From: Bacteroidota bacterium | GTDB taxonomy: Bacteria; Bacteroidota; Bacteroidia; AKYH767-A; OLB10 | DNA: 64,000 nt | NCBI GenBank assembly: GCA_019136655.1 | Contig: JAGVTU010000018.1 | Coordinates: forward strand, 119,763-183,762 | Direction: 5' to 3' | Part shown: positions 42,402-50,673 of the stretch, in pieces | Position numbering within the stretch: position 1 is the first letter of the stretch | How the letters are laid out: the number at the start of each line of letters is the position of its first letter | Notes under the pieces: generated by a model | What the model was told of the DNA's origin: nothing | What the model saw: only the letters and a program-made list of their open reading frames with translations | Databases searched by the model: none | Made by a program: the position numbers and the translations under genes

Positions 42402-43289
42402 TCAGGCATCCAGTAAGTCGAGCAATCTGTTGAGGTCGTCAGTAGAAAAATAAGTGAAGTGAATTTGTCCTGAACCGTTTTTACGGTGTTTTACTTCTAT
42501 TTTAGTTTCAAACTTATCTTCCAGTCGTTTTTGAATTTGTTTGTACTCAAGACCTTTTAAAAATTTCTCACTGATAGAAACTTCTTTTTTGGCAGGTTTG
42601 GCAGTACCTCTTGCAATTTCTTCAACCGAGCGAACGCTTAAATCATTTTCAATAATATCATTGAAAATTTTTATCTGCATCATCGGATCACTGATGTTGA
42701 TGATAGCACGTGCATGCCCCATACTTATTTTTTCATCACGTAATGCTGCCTGAATTTGTGGTGGCAGTTTGAGTAAACGCAGATAATTATTTACAGTAGA
42801 ACGGTCTTTGCCAACACGTAATCCCAAATCCTCCTGCGTAAGTTTGCACTCGTCAATAAGTCGTTTGTAACTTATGGCAATTTCTATGGCATTCAGATTT
42901 TCGCGCTGGATGTTTTCTACCAAAGCCATTTCAAGCATGCTCTGGTCATTGGCAACTCTCACATAAACAGGAATACTTTTCAGTCCTGCTAATTGAGAAG
43001 CTCTGAAACGTCTTTCGCCAGAAATAATCTGATATCTGTCGGCATGAACTCGTCTTACAGTTACAGGTTGAATTATTCCATGCACGCGAATAGAGTCAGC
43101 AAGATTCAGCAGTTCTTCTTCTTTGAATTCATTTCGAGGTTGAAAGGGATTGGGCTCAATCAGTTCAACAGCAAGCGTAGTTATGATTCCGGGCTGAACA
43201 GTATTTAATTCCTTAAGATCTGTTGCAGGAATATTGTTGTCGAGCAATGCACTCAGACCTTTGCCAAGCCCTGATTTTTTTTGTGTCAT
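42402..43289 (-). CDS. parB: ParB/Spo0J chromosome-partitioning protein
   Basis: A 295-residue centromere-binding CTPase. An N-terminal KKSGLGKGLSALL patch (4-16) is the ParA-stimulating region. The ParB domain holds PNPFQPR (47-52), GERRFRA (91-97, nucleotide-binding) and ENIQRENLN (125-133). A helix-turn-helix follows (~149-175, DLGLRVGKDRSTVNNYL). The C-terminus is a dimerisation domain. It binds parS sites and spreads. The Spo0J-like length and housekeeping neighbours point to chromosomal segregation. I saw no TGTTTCACGTGAAACA-like parS site nearby. Confidence 0.96.
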   Translation of the reverse strand: MTQKKSGLGKGLSALLDNNIPATDLKELNTVQPGIITTLAVELIEPNPFQPRNEFKEEELLNLADSIRVHGIIQPVTVRRVHADRYQIISGERRFRASQLAGLKSIPVYVRVANDQSMLEMALVENIQRENLNAIEIAISYKRLIDECKLTQEDLGLRVGKDRSTVNNYLRLLKLPPQIQAALRDEKISMGHARAIINISDPMMQIKIFNDIIENDLSVRSVEEIARGTAKPAKKEVSISEKFLKGLEYKQIQKRLEDKFETKIEVKHRKNGSGQIHFTYFSTDDLNRLLDLLDA

Positions 43290-43332
43290 TCGTAAATTGA
43301 TTTTAATCCGGTTGGTTAAGTACCGGCAGGTT

Positions 43333-44163
43333 TTAATTCATTTTTATTTTAGAAGCCTCTTCAGATTTAAAAATTTTATCCCGTGAGGGAACTCCTGCAT
43401 GGTTATTTTTCTGAAGAATTTCTCTTGCCAGATTCAGGTAATTTACAGCCCCTTTGCTGCTGGCATCGTGCATGATAATTGTTTCTCCAAAGCTGGGAGC
43501 TTCGCCCAGTTTGGTATTGCGTTGAATGATGGTGTTGAATACCATATTCTGAAAATGCGTTTTCACTTCTTCTACCACCTGATTGCTCAGTCGCAGGCGC
43601 GAATCATACATCGTCAGCAATATTCCTTCAATGCTTAACTGAGGGTTCAGACGTGTTTGCACAATGTTTATCGTATTCAGCAATTTTCCTAAACCTTCCA
43701 GTGCAAAATATTCACACTGCACAGGAATAATCACACTGTCGGCAGCCGAGAGGGCATTAATGGTGATAAGTCCGAGTGATGGTGAACAGTCAATGATGAT
43801 GAAATCATAGTTGTCAGCAATTTTGTTGATGGTTTGTTTCATCATATACTCTCTGTTAGAGAGGTTGATCATTTCTATTTCAGCACCTACCAGGTCAATA
43901 TGTGCAGGAAGTAAATCGAGGTTAGGAGTTTTAGTTTCCTGTATCACCTCTGCAGGATTCTCATCGTTGATAATACATTCATAAATACTTCTTTTTATGA
44001 CACGAGGGTCATATCCAACTCCACTTGTGCTGTTGGCCTGAGGGTCTGCATCTATCAACAGTGTTTTATATTCCAATACTGCAAGGCTTGCAGCAAGGTT
44101 GATGGCAGTAGTTGTTTTTCCAACACCACCTTTTTGATTCGCTATCGCAATAATTTTTGCCAT
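43333..44163 (-). CDS. parA: ParA/Soj chromosome-partitioning ATPase
   Basis: A 276-residue deviant Walker A ATPase: QKGGVGKTTTAINLA (10-24), including the signature Lys11. DADPQANST is Walker A', and IIDCSPSLGLITINAL is Walker B. It forms ATP-dependent sandwich dimers on DNA and moves ParB-bound origins. It lies 43 bases upstream of parB in the same direction. Residues after ~250 form a short Lys/Glu-rich tail. It is Soj-like with no N-terminal HTH, favouring the chromosomal type Ib over plasmid type Ia. Confidence 0.96.
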   Translation of the reverse strand: MAKIIAIANQKGGVGKTTTAINLAASLAVLEYKTLLIDADPQANSTSGVGYDPRVIKRSIYECIINDENPAEVIQETKTPNLDLLPAHIDLVGAEIEMINLSNREYMMKQTINKIADNYDFIIIDCSPSLGLITINALSAADSVIIPVQCEYFALEGLGKLLNTINIVQTRLNPQLSIEGILLTMYDSRLRLSNQVVEEVKTHFQNMVFNTIIQRNTKLGEAPSFGETIIMHDASSKGAVNYLNLAREILQKNNHAGVPSRDKIFKSEEASKIKMN

Positions 44164-44189
44164 TTTCTGATTGTTGTTTTTTTAAGCTG

Positions 44190-44870
44190 TTAAATCGTAA
44201 TTGTTTCTCCAATTTTCATCAGTAATAATTCTTTTCCTGCATTGGCAAATTTTTCTTTTGCCTCCTGATGATCAATGCGTATAGGAGGGAAGGTGTCGTA
44301 ATGCATTCCTATCACTCTGTCGCATTTTACAAATTCAGAAGCAATGATTGCATTGTCAACTCCCATGGTAAAATTGCTGCCTATGGGGAGCATGCAGACG
44401 TCAATGCGTTTATAATCGCCAATAAGTTTCATGTCGTAAGTCAATGCCGTATCGCCTGAATAATACACATTGCCAAGTTCTGTTTCAAGAAGAAATCCCA
44501 TGGCACTTCCTCCATAAGCACCATCAGGCATGGAACTGCTGTGAATGGCGTTTACACATTTCAACTTTCCGAAATCAAACATGTAATGCCCTCCAATATT
44601 CATTGCATGTACCCGGTTAATTCCTTTTTCCTGCACCCAGTTGCAGATTTCGAAATTGCTTACTACCAGTGCATTGGTCAGTCGGGCAAGTTCAATGGCA
44701 TCAGCAGTATGATCTTCATGCCCATGTGAAATCAGAATATAATCTGCTTTTATATTTTTGAGCTGAATATTCTTAGCTAACGGATTACCTGATACAAACG
44801 GGTCAAAAACAATGGTCTTTCCACCCACTTCTACAGCAAAACATGCATGACCATAATATGTAATCTTCAT
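44190..44870 (-). CDS. metal-dependent hydrolase (UPF0173, metallo-beta-lactamase fold)
   Basis: About 226 residues of the metallo-beta-lactamase superfamily, UPF0173 group. The metal site is ISHGHEDHT; further ligands are His in NAIHSSSMPDGAYGG, Asp in YYSGDTALT, and the C-terminal HYDTFPPI. The beta-strand start MKITYYGHACF is typical. Related proteins hydrolyse phosphoesters or lactones, but no substrate is known for this group. A GTG at 44873 directly precedes the chosen ATG at 44870. It lies 26 bases upstream of parA and has its own promoter box at 44900-44907. Confidence 0.88.
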   Translation of the reverse strand: MKITYYGHACFAVEVGGKTIVFDPFVSGNPLAKNIQLKNIKADYILISHGHEDHTADAIELARLTNALVVSNFEICNWVQEKGINRVHAMNIGGHYMFDFGKLKCVNAIHSSSMPDGAYGGSAMGFLLETELGNVYYSGDTALTYDMKLIGDYKRIDVCMLPIGSNFTMGVDNAIIASEFVKCDRVIGMHYDTFPPIRIDHQEAKEKFANAGKELLLMKIGETITI

Positions 44871-44899
44871 CACCTTTTCTACAAAATTTTTATAAAACG

Positions 44900-44907
44900 C
44901 AAAGGTA
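44900..44907 (-). promoter_or_regulatory. -7 box TACCTTTG for the UPF0173 gene (and possibly parAB)
   Basis: Minus-strand TAnnTTTG match ending 29 bases before the ATG at 44870. With gaps of 26 and 43 bases to parA and parB, it could drive a longer transcript. The rest of 44908-45072 holds only a weak 5-bp hairpin (CTCTC...GAGAG). Confidence 0.5.
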
Positions 44908-45072
44908 AGATGCGTTAAGGTTCACAACCAATAAAATTATAAACAAACCTCTCAATTTAAGAGAGTAAAACGCGGAGTTATTAACAATCGTATCTGAATT
45001 GCTGACAATTGAATCCTGCAGGTCTTTTAGTTAGAAAAATCTTAAATTATGCGACCATATACTCAGGAAATT

Positions 45073-45080
45073 TATCTTTG
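45073..45080 (+). promoter_or_regulatory. -7 box TATCTTTG for the FKBP lipoprotein gene
   Basis: Plus-strand TAnnTTTG match 22 bases before the ATG at 45103. It lies inside a longer open frame starting at 45049 and supports the later start. Confidence 0.5.
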
Positions 45081-45102
45081 CGCGAATTTCAAAAAAGATA
45101 AA

Positions 45103-45810
45103 ATGAATAAAGTAAAAATCGCAGTTTTATGTTTTCTGGCATCTGCATTTAGCGCATGTGGGCAAAAAAACAGCAATAATCAAGCTATAACCACATCTGT
45201 TGATTCTGTTAGCTACGGAATAGGAGTAAGCATTGGCGAAAATCTGAAAAAAGATGGCTTAAATGATGTAAATGTAGATTTGATGGCACGTGGTATTGCA
45301 GAAGCATTAAAAGGAGAGAAAACTGCATTAACTATGGAGCAGATTCAGGCTTGCATTGGTGCTTATATGGCCGAAAAACAGAAAGTAAAAGATGCTGAGA
45401 GCAAAGCTAAGGCGGGAGCTAATCTGGAGAAAGGGAAAAAATTTCTGGAAGAAAACGGTAAGCGCAAAGGTGTAGTTACATTGCCAAGCGGATTGCAGTA
45501 TGAAATCATTAAAGAAGGTACAGGGCCAAAACCCCAAGCTGATGATATGGTTACCACGCACTACCACGGAACACTTATTGACGGAAAAGTATTCGATAGT
45601 TCAGTAGAACGTGGTCAGCCTGCACAATTTGGCGTAAATCAGGTAATACCCGGATGGACAGAAGCGTTGCAACTCATGCCTGTTGGCTCAAAATGGAAAT
45701 TATATATTCCAGCAAGTCTTGCCTATGGCGAACATGGAGCAGGTGGTGCCATTGGTCCAAACGAAACTTTGATTTTCGAAGTAGAATTACTTTCTATAGA
45801 TAAAAAGTAA
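45103..45810 (+). CDS. FKBP-type peptidyl-prolyl isomerase lipoprotein
   Basis: 235 residues from the ATG at 45103. Lipoprotein signal MNKVKIAVLCFLASAFSAC with the acylated Cys19. An FKBP_N helical dimerisation domain (~40-115) is followed by an FKBP_C catalytic domain (~125-235): TTHYHGTLIDGKVFDSS, VIPGWTEALQLMPVG, IPASLAYGEHGAGG and LIFEVELL carry the proline-pocket aromatic residues. It is a Mip/FkpA-like periplasmic foldase. It ends at a hairpin terminator shared with the convergent TPR gene. Confidence 0.94.
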   Translation: MNKVKIAVLCFLASAFSACGQKNSNNQAITTSVDSVSYGIGVSIGENLKKDGLNDVNVDLMARGIAEALKGEKTALTMEQIQACIGAYMAEKQKVKDAESKAKAGANLEKGKKFLEENGKRKGVVTLPSGLQYEIIKEGTGPKPQADDMVTTHYHGTLIDGKVFDSSVERGQPAQFGVNQVIPGWTEALQLMPVGSKWKLYIPASLAYGEHGAGGAIGPNETLIFEVELLSIDKK

Positions 45811-45830
45811 TTAAAGAATTTTTTCAATGT

Positions 45831-45860
45831 AAAAAGCTGTCTTCACAGGCAGCTTTTTTT
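45831..45860. terminator. hairpin terminator between convergent FKBP and TMTC-like genes
   Basis: Stem AAAAAGCTGTC with GGCAGCTTTTT (one G-U pair) and a ~6-base loop, followed by a T-run on the plus side and A-run symmetry on the minus. It overlaps the last codon of the TMTC-like gene. The same core sequence recurs after rpmH. Confidence 0.8.
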
Positions 45861-47799
45861 ATTTGGCTGAACCAAATTTCTGAGGGTCAATTTTTGCAGC
45901 TTTTGCTATATAAGTCTGTGCATTGTTTTCATCTCCTTTATAACGATAGGTAATGCCGATGTAATAATATGCCTGTGCTAAATTTGGATCCAGTTTTATG
46001 GCTTTAAAGAAGTAGGATAATGCCGTATCATATTCCTGTTTCATTCCATAAGTGCTTCCCAGATTCATAATTGCATCCGGATAGTTTGGATTATACCTGA
46101 TAGCTTTTTCATACATCTCCTGTGCTTCCTTTACTTTTCCGGTGTTGAAATAGAGTGCCCCCAGGTTATTATACACTACAGCATCTGATGGATTTGCTTC
46201 AATAGCTTTCCGGTAACTTTCAAAAGAATTCTGATAATCTTTTCGCTTGTTATAAATTATTCCCATCTGATTGTAAGCATCACCAAAGGGATAAATGTCA
46301 ACCGATTTTTTAAGTTCTGCAAGAGCCACAAGTTGTATGGAATCAATTTCCTTTTCGGTTTTTCCTTTCAGGTTTACGTCTTTTGAGAGGTAGTTTCCTA
46401 AATAATAATGTGTGCGTGTACTGTTGGGAGCCAACAATACATCATTTGAATAAAGTGTGTAGTTGCTTTTCCAAACCTCATTGCGTGCCATTGTTTTCGC
46501 ACTGAAAAGAATAGTGACTATTAAAACAGGTACCAGCACATTTTTATTCTTAAAAATAAATTCTTTAAGAGACATACTTTTTTCTGAAGAAACAAACAGG
46601 GTACACAAATATCCCACAACAACGCAAACACCAAAGACAGCAGTGTAAAGAAAACGTTCACCAAAAGATGATCCTATGATGTAAAATATATTGGAATAGA
46701 TGCTCATGGAAATAAGATAAAACAATATTCCGAATGAGATCAATTTTTTCTTTTTAAAAGACCATATTGCATAAACAAACATGGCAACATAAATCACTAG
46801 AGAAAGAATAAATCTGAAATCAGATAAACTTGTCAGCGGAATTTGATTATAGGAGTAATCGAATATCAAAGGATGAGGAAAGAAAACAAGTTTTAAATAC
46901 ATTCCCAGAATGAGTACTGCTGTTGCAAAACGCTGGTCGAACGATTTAGCTGCCATGAGCAAATTATCAGCAACAGAAGGATCGCCATGAGGAATTTTGC
47001 TGAGAATGGAATATCGGATGAGAAGAAAAAACAAGGTTACTGCAGCAAACAATCCAACAGCAAGAATTGCTGAGGGCGATTTCTTTTGTTTCGAAGTTTC
47101 AGGCTTGAATAAAATAATCAACAGTGGAAATACGGCTAGAAAAGTAATGGACGATTCTTTACTGAATAAAGCTGTAAGAAAAAATAATGCAGCTATAATT
47201 ACGGAACTTGATTTTCCATTGCTGTAATAAACAAACAACATCCGTGCAGACAAAATACAGAATAAGAAAGATAATATTTCATCCATACTTTTGATGTTTG
47301 CCACAACTTCTGTGTGTATAGGGTGAGCAATAAATAACAGGGAAGTTACAAAAGCAAAAAGCTGATGATTAAAAAGCCTTAAACAAAATCTGAATAAAAT
47401 AAATCCGGTCAATGCATAAAGCAAAATATTAAGCAGATGCAGGGGTAATGGGTTATCTCCGAATAGCTGCCACGATATAGCGAATATTGATTTTGGCAAA
47501 GGACGATATAATTCATCGGTAGATAAAGTATATCCACTTCTGTAGGAACTTGAAAAAATTTCAGGAATTGCTTTTGCTCCTTGTTGAGTAACAGTGTTTT
47601 CGAGAATTACGGAATAATCATCCAATACAAAACCATGATTCAGAGTATTGCCGTAAAGTACAATAGCTGCAAATGCTATCAGCAAAGCGAGGAGCGTGCT
47701 TGTCTTCTTTGCTGATTCATTCTTCAGTAATTCAGCTTTCAGTTGTTGCTGCGCCTGTCTGCTCTCAGCTATTTTTGATTTTTTTTTGGCAACAGCCAT
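45859..47799 (-). CDS. TMTC-like integral membrane glycosyltransferase with TPR tail
   Basis: 646 residues. A basic cytosolic start is followed by about 10 membrane helices (~36-430), then TPR repeats (~470-640, e.g. AVVYNNLGALYFNTGKVKEAQEMYEKAI, given in part). The GT-C signatures are LDDYSVI with Asp60-Asp61, and AHPIHTEVVANIKSMDE. The latter closely resembles the HPIHTE motif of eukaryotic TMTC O-mannosyltransferases (DUF1736). Such enzymes transfer sugars from lipid donors to proteins outside the cytoplasm. The substrate is unknown; a role in protein O-glycosylation is inferred. A TPR lipoprotein gene lies directly upstream. Confidence 0.85.
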   Translation of the reverse strand: MAVAKKKSKIAESRQAQQQLKAELLKNESAKKTSTLLALLIAFAAIVLYGNTLNHGFVLDDYSVILENTVTQQGAKAIPEIFSSSYRSGYTLSTDELYRPLPKSIFAISWQLFGDNPLPLHLLNILLYALTGFILFRFCLRLFNHQLFAFVTSLLFIAHPIHTEVVANIKSMDEILSFLFCILSARMLFVYYSNGKSSSVIIAALFFLTALFSKESSITFLAVFPLLIILFKPETSKQKKSPSAILAVGLFAAVTLFFLLIRYSILSKIPHGDPSVADNLLMAAKSFDQRFATAVLILGMYLKLVFFPHPLIFDYSYNQIPLTSLSDFRFILSLVIYVAMFVYAIWSFKKKKLISFGILFYLISMSIYSNIFYIIGSSFGERFLYTAVFGVCVVVGYLCTLFVSSEKSMSLKEFIFKNKNVLVPVLIVTILFSAKTMARNEVWKSNYTLYSNDVLLAPNSTRTHYYLGNYLSKDVNLKGKTEKEIDSIQLVALAELKKSVDIYPFGDAYNQMGIIYNKRKDYQNSFESYRKAIEANPSDAVVYNNLGALYFNTGKVKEAQEMYEKAIRYNPNYPDAIMNLGSTYGMKQEYDTALSYFFKAIKLDPNLAQAYYYIGITYRYKGDENNAQTYIAKAAKIDPQKFGSAK

Positions 47800-47804
47800 A
47801 TTTA

Positions 47805-48344
47805 TTATTGGGTTGAAGTAATACTCAGTGTATCCTGTTCGTGGGTTACTTCTTTAACAACATCTTCGGCACTTTTACCCAAATGTTGTAATGAAAATTC
47901 AGCACTTTCTGTCATTTCATGTTTTGGATATCGCTTAATAAATTCCTCATAATATTTTCTGGCGCTTGCCGTATCTCCTAAGGTGTTTTCGTTAATAAAT
48001 CCCTGAAGAAATAATGCATAGCCTGCACGGCTGCTGTTGGGATATTTTTCTGAAACAATATGGAAAAACTCCAGTGCATTCTGAAAAGCATTGATACCTG
48101 AAGAAACATCACCCGCTTTAAAAAGATAATCGGCAGAAATCGTATCCTCAGGAAATTTCTCTGCGTAATAACGATAGAGTGTAATTACATCACGTGCTTT
48201 ATTAGGATTGATGCTATGGTCTTTCTCTGCAAAGAGTGCATCTTCCTTTTCTTTTATTTCTGATTTTAATTTCTCCTTGGTGTTTACGCAGGCAGCAAAT
48301 GATAATGTTATGGCAGTAATGAATGCTAATGTTTTTATACTCAT
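47805..48344 (-). CDS. TPR lipoprotein
   Basis: About 179 residues from the ATG at 48344, with signal MSIKTLAFITAITLSFAAC and lipobox FAAC. The frame can be opened three codons earlier at a TTG (48353), which is less likely. TPR-like helices cover residues ~45-160 (FQNALEFFHIVSEKYPNSSRAGYALFLQG, given in part; SARKYYEEFIKRYPKHE). It resembles BamD/YbgF-type TPR lipoproteins, but it is shorter than BamD and lacks its second half. It is 5 bases upstream of the TMTC-like gene and probably co-transcribed, suggesting a working pair. Confidence 0.82.
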   Translation of the reverse strand: MSIKTLAFITAITLSFAACVNTKEKLKSEIKEKEDALFAEKDHSINPNKARDVITLYRYYAEKFPEDTISADYLFKAGDVSSGINAFQNALEFFHIVSEKYPNSSRAGYALFLQGFINENTLGDTASARKYYEEFIKRYPKHEMTESAEFSLQHLGKSAEDVVKEVTHEQDTLSITSTQ

Positions 48345-48370
48345 GATTCTCAAATATTGTCTGATGGTAT

Positions 48371-49177
48371 TTATTTAAAAGGTGACTCAGGTTCTTTAGC
48401 TACAAAATTATAAACTATTTTATCCATCCATGCAGGAAAAAACTTATTCAGTAAAACGGTAAGTTTTCCATTGGTAGTGAGCACAAGGTCCCGTTTTCGT
48501 TTGAGCACTGCATTGTAAATATGAAAAGCTACCTCTTCAGCCTTCATTAGTTTCGATTCGTCAAGTGGTGTTTCCTGTTGTGCTTTACCATCTTTGTTCA
48601 GAGCTGTTTTTCTGATGTTGCTCGATGTGTATCCCGGACATGCTACCAATACATGCAAGTTGTTTTTTAGGTTTTCAGTGCGAAGAGTTTCCATGAATCC
48701 TTCCATTGCAAATTTGCTTGCACTGTAGGCACAGCGTCCCGGCAACCCCTTTTTTCCTGCAATTGACGACATAGCTACAACAGATCCTCCTGATTTTAGC
48801 AGATAAGGCAGCGCATATTTCGTGCAGTAAACCGTTCCCCAGAAATTTATATCCATCACTTTATGCATTACCTCAAGTGATACATCATTAAATAATGCCC
48901 TCATTGAAATTCCTGCATTGTTGATTAAAACATCAATCTTTCCATAAGCATCAACAGCCGATTCAATCAGGTGCTTACACTCCAATTCAATTGCTACATC
49001 AGCAGGCACTGCAATACAATGCCCATAATGCGATTTTAGTTCTTCGGCTACTGTTTGCAATTGCTCTTTGTTGCGCGCAGCAATTACTATTTTACATCCT
49101 TGTTGTGCAAAATATTTTGCACATGCTTTTCCTATGCCTGATGAAGCGCCTGTGATTACAACAACCCGGTCTTTCAA
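48371..49177 (-). CDS. short-chain dehydrogenase/reductase
   Basis: A 268-residue classical SDR. TGASSGIG (9-16) binds the cofactor, NNAG is at 86-89, and the catalytic triad Ser138, Tyr151, Lys155 is complete (YSASK). Arg/Asn after the second strand (AARN) suggests NADP(H) preference. The substrate is unknown. The likely start is TTG at 49177, since no ATG is in frame near the conserved N-terminus, and a TAATTTTG box at 49209-49216 lies just upstream. It is divergent from the GNAT-like gene. Confidence 0.9.
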   Translation of the reverse strand: MKDRVVVITGASSGIGKACAKYFAQQGCKIVIAARNKEQLQTVAEELKSHYGHCIAVPADVAIELECKHLIESAVDAYGKIDVLINNAGISMRALFNDVSLEVMHKVMDINFWGTVYCTKYALPYLLKSGGSVVAMSSIAGKKGLPGRCAYSASKFAMEGFMETLRTENLKNNLHVLVACPGYTSSNIRKTALNKDGKAQQETPLDESKLMKAEEVAFHIYNAVLKRKRDLVLTTNGKLTVLLNKFFPAWMDKIVYNFVAKEPESPFK

Positions 49178-49208
49178 TTTTTTGGATTTATATGAAAAAT
49201 GCTCTCGG

Positions 49209-49216
49209 CAAAATTA
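49209..49216 (-). promoter_or_regulatory. -7 box TAATTTTG for the SDR gene
   Basis: Minus-strand TAnnTTTG match ending 31 bases before the TTG start at 49177. It lies two bases from the opposing box at 49219-49226. Confidence 0.5.
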
Positions 49217-49218
49217 AA

Positions 49219-49226
49219 TAGTTTTG
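49219..49226 (+). promoter_or_regulatory. -7 box TAGTTTTG for the GNAT-like gene, leaderless layout
   Basis: Plus-strand TAnnTTTG match with six bases between its end and the ATG at 49233. It is back-to-back with the SDR box. Confidence 0.55.
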
Positions 49227-49232
49227 CAGCCT

Positions 49233-50396
49233 ATGCAAGTAGCAGAAGTTATTACTCCACACGACAGAAAAGAATTTCTTGAGTTACCACTTGAGATATA
49301 TAAGGAAGATTCCAACTGGATACGACCACTGGATTCAGATATTGAATCAGTTTTTGATGCTTCAAAAAACAAATTTTTCAGACATGGTGAATGTATCCGC
49401 TGGATTGTGAAAGATGATTCAGGAAATACCATTGGAAGAGTGGCTGCATTCATTGATAAAAAAACAGCTACAAAGAATAACGAGCAGCCAACAGGTGGTA
49501 TGGGTTTTTTTGAAAGTGTGAATGATAAAGCAGTGGCTTTTTTGTTATTCGACACTGCAAAAAACTGGTTAAAGCAAAGAGGAATGGAAGCCATGGATGG
49601 CCCCATCAACTTTGGCGAACGTGATAGCTGGTGGGGACTGTTGGTTGATGGTTTTACTCCGCCTGTTTATAAGATGAATTACAATCCCCGCTATTATGAA
49701 AAGTTTTTTGAGGAATATGGTTTTAAGGTTTATTTCAGGCAGTTTTGTTATGGATTAAAAGTTGATAACCCATTGCAGGATAAATTTTATGAACGCCATG
49801 CCATCATAGCAGCTGACAAGAATTACACATCATGCCATATTCGTAAAAATCAGTTAGAGAAATTTGCAGAGGACTTCAGGCAAGTATATAACAAAGCATG
49901 GGTGAAGCATGGCAGCGGAAAGGAACTGGAACAGAAACAGACGTATCAGTTTTTCAGGAAAATGAAAACTGTAATTGATGAAAAATTAGTGTGGTATGTT
50001 TATTATAAAGGCGAGCCTGTTGCTTGCTGGGTAAGCCTGCCCGACATCAATCAGATTTTTAAACGATTTAACGGAAGATTTGGGTGGTTGGAAAAGTTGC
50101 GTTTTCTGTGGTTGTTCCGTACCCTTAAAATGGATCGGTTTATAGGATTGGTTTTTGGTGTGGTGCCCGAACATCAGGGCAAAGGAGTTGACAGTTATAT
50201 GATAGTGGAGGGTGCTAATGTGATTAGAGGAGATGGTATTTATAAAGATTATGAAATGCAATGGATTGGAGATTTCAATCCTAAGATGATAACAGTGGCA
50301 GAAGGACTTGGCACATGGAAGAGCAGAACATTGATTACATATCGCAAACTGTTTGATAATGAAAAGGAATTTAAGCGACATCCCATGTTGGGTTAA
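49233..50396 (+). CDS. GNAT-like acyltransferase domain protein
   Basis: 387 residues. An N-terminal half (~1-165) looks like a GNAT-related fold (GNTIGRVAAFIDKK, MGFFESVNDKAVAFLLFDTA). The C-terminal half has GLVFGVVPEHQGKGVDSYMI, which matches the acetyl-CoA binding motif (R/QxxGxG). The segment GPINFGERDSWWGLLVDGF is conserved in my memory of this large bacterial family. Substrate unknown; no signal or membrane segment. An in-frame TTG at 49224 lies inside the promoter box, so the ATG at 49233 is used. It is followed by tRNA-Lys. Confidence 0.8.
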   Translation: MQVAEVITPHDRKEFLELPLEIYKEDSNWIRPLDSDIESVFDASKNKFFRHGECIRWIVKDDSGNTIGRVAAFIDKKTATKNNEQPTGGMGFFESVNDKAVAFLLFDTAKNWLKQRGMEAMDGPINFGERDSWWGLLVDGFTPPVYKMNYNPRYYEKFFEEYGFKVYFRQFCYGLKVDNPLQDKFYERHAIIAADKNYTSCHIRKNQLEKFAEDFRQVYNKAWVKHGSGKELEQKQTYQFFRKMKTVIDEKLVWYVYYKGEPVACWVSLPDINQIFKRFNGRFGWLEKLRFLWLFRTLKMDRFIGLVFGVVPEHQGKGVDSYMIVEGANVIRGDGIYKDYEMQWIGDFNPKMITVAEGLGTWKSRTLITYRKLFDNEKEFKRHPMLG

Positions 50397-50445
50397 TTTT
50401 GTTAATAAAAAAGTAAAATAGTTTTGATAATTTCACCGAGAAGCA

Positions 50446-50453
50446 TACTTTTG
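50446..50453 (+). promoter_or_regulatory. promoter for tRNA-Lys: TTTG ... TACTTTTG
   Basis: The -7 box TACTTTTG is preceded by TTTG at 50422-50425, leaving a 20-base spacer; this is the clearest full Bacteroidota-type promoter (-33 TTTG, -7 TAnnTTTG) in the window. The tRNA starts 27 bases downstream of the box. Confidence 0.65.
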
Positions 50454-50479
50454 CGCCCTCGTTTTGAGAAAAGAATTTC

Positions 50480-50552
50480 GATTCCGTAGCTCAGTCGGTA
50501 GAGCATTACACTTTTAATGTAGGGGTCCTGGGTTCGAGCCCCAGCGGAATCA
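50480..50552 (+). tRNA. tRNA-Lys (anticodon TTT)
   Basis: 73 bases fold into a complete cloverleaf: acceptor GATTCCG/CGGAATC, D stem GCTC/GAGC, anticodon stem TTACA/TGTAG (one G-U) with loop CTTTTAA, a 5-base variable region, and T stem CTGGG/CCCAG with loop TTCGAGC. The anticodon TTT reads AAA/AAG lysine codons. CCA is not encoded and must be added after RNase Z trimming. It stands alone with its own promoter and terminator. Confidence 0.97.
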
Positions 50553-50560
50553 CAAAAAAT

Positions 50561-50597
50561 AAAAGACCACAGATAATGATTATCTGTGGTCTTTTTG
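50561..50597 (+). terminator. hairpin terminator after tRNA-Lys
   Basis: A long near-perfect inverted repeat (AAAAGACCACAGATAAT with ATTATCTGTGGTCTTTT, one base between) ends in a T-run. It lies 8 bases after the tRNA and between convergent transcripts, so it can also stop the universal stress gene from the other side. Confidence 0.85.
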
Positions 50598-50673
50598 CTT
50601 TTAAGCTGAAATGCTTTTTTGAGGTATGAATTAAATTGTAGTTAATATTTATAAAATCCAACACTGAAAAAAT

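Noticed and set aside
42402..44163. Plasmid partition locus
   Set aside because: ParA is Soj-like without an N-terminal HTH, and the genes sit among dapB, nth and other chromosomal genes.
44908..45048. Riboswitch or leader RNA upstream of the FKBP gene
   Set aside because: Only a 5-bp hairpin is seen, and the promoter box at 45073 is downstream of it, so it would not be transcribed with the gene.
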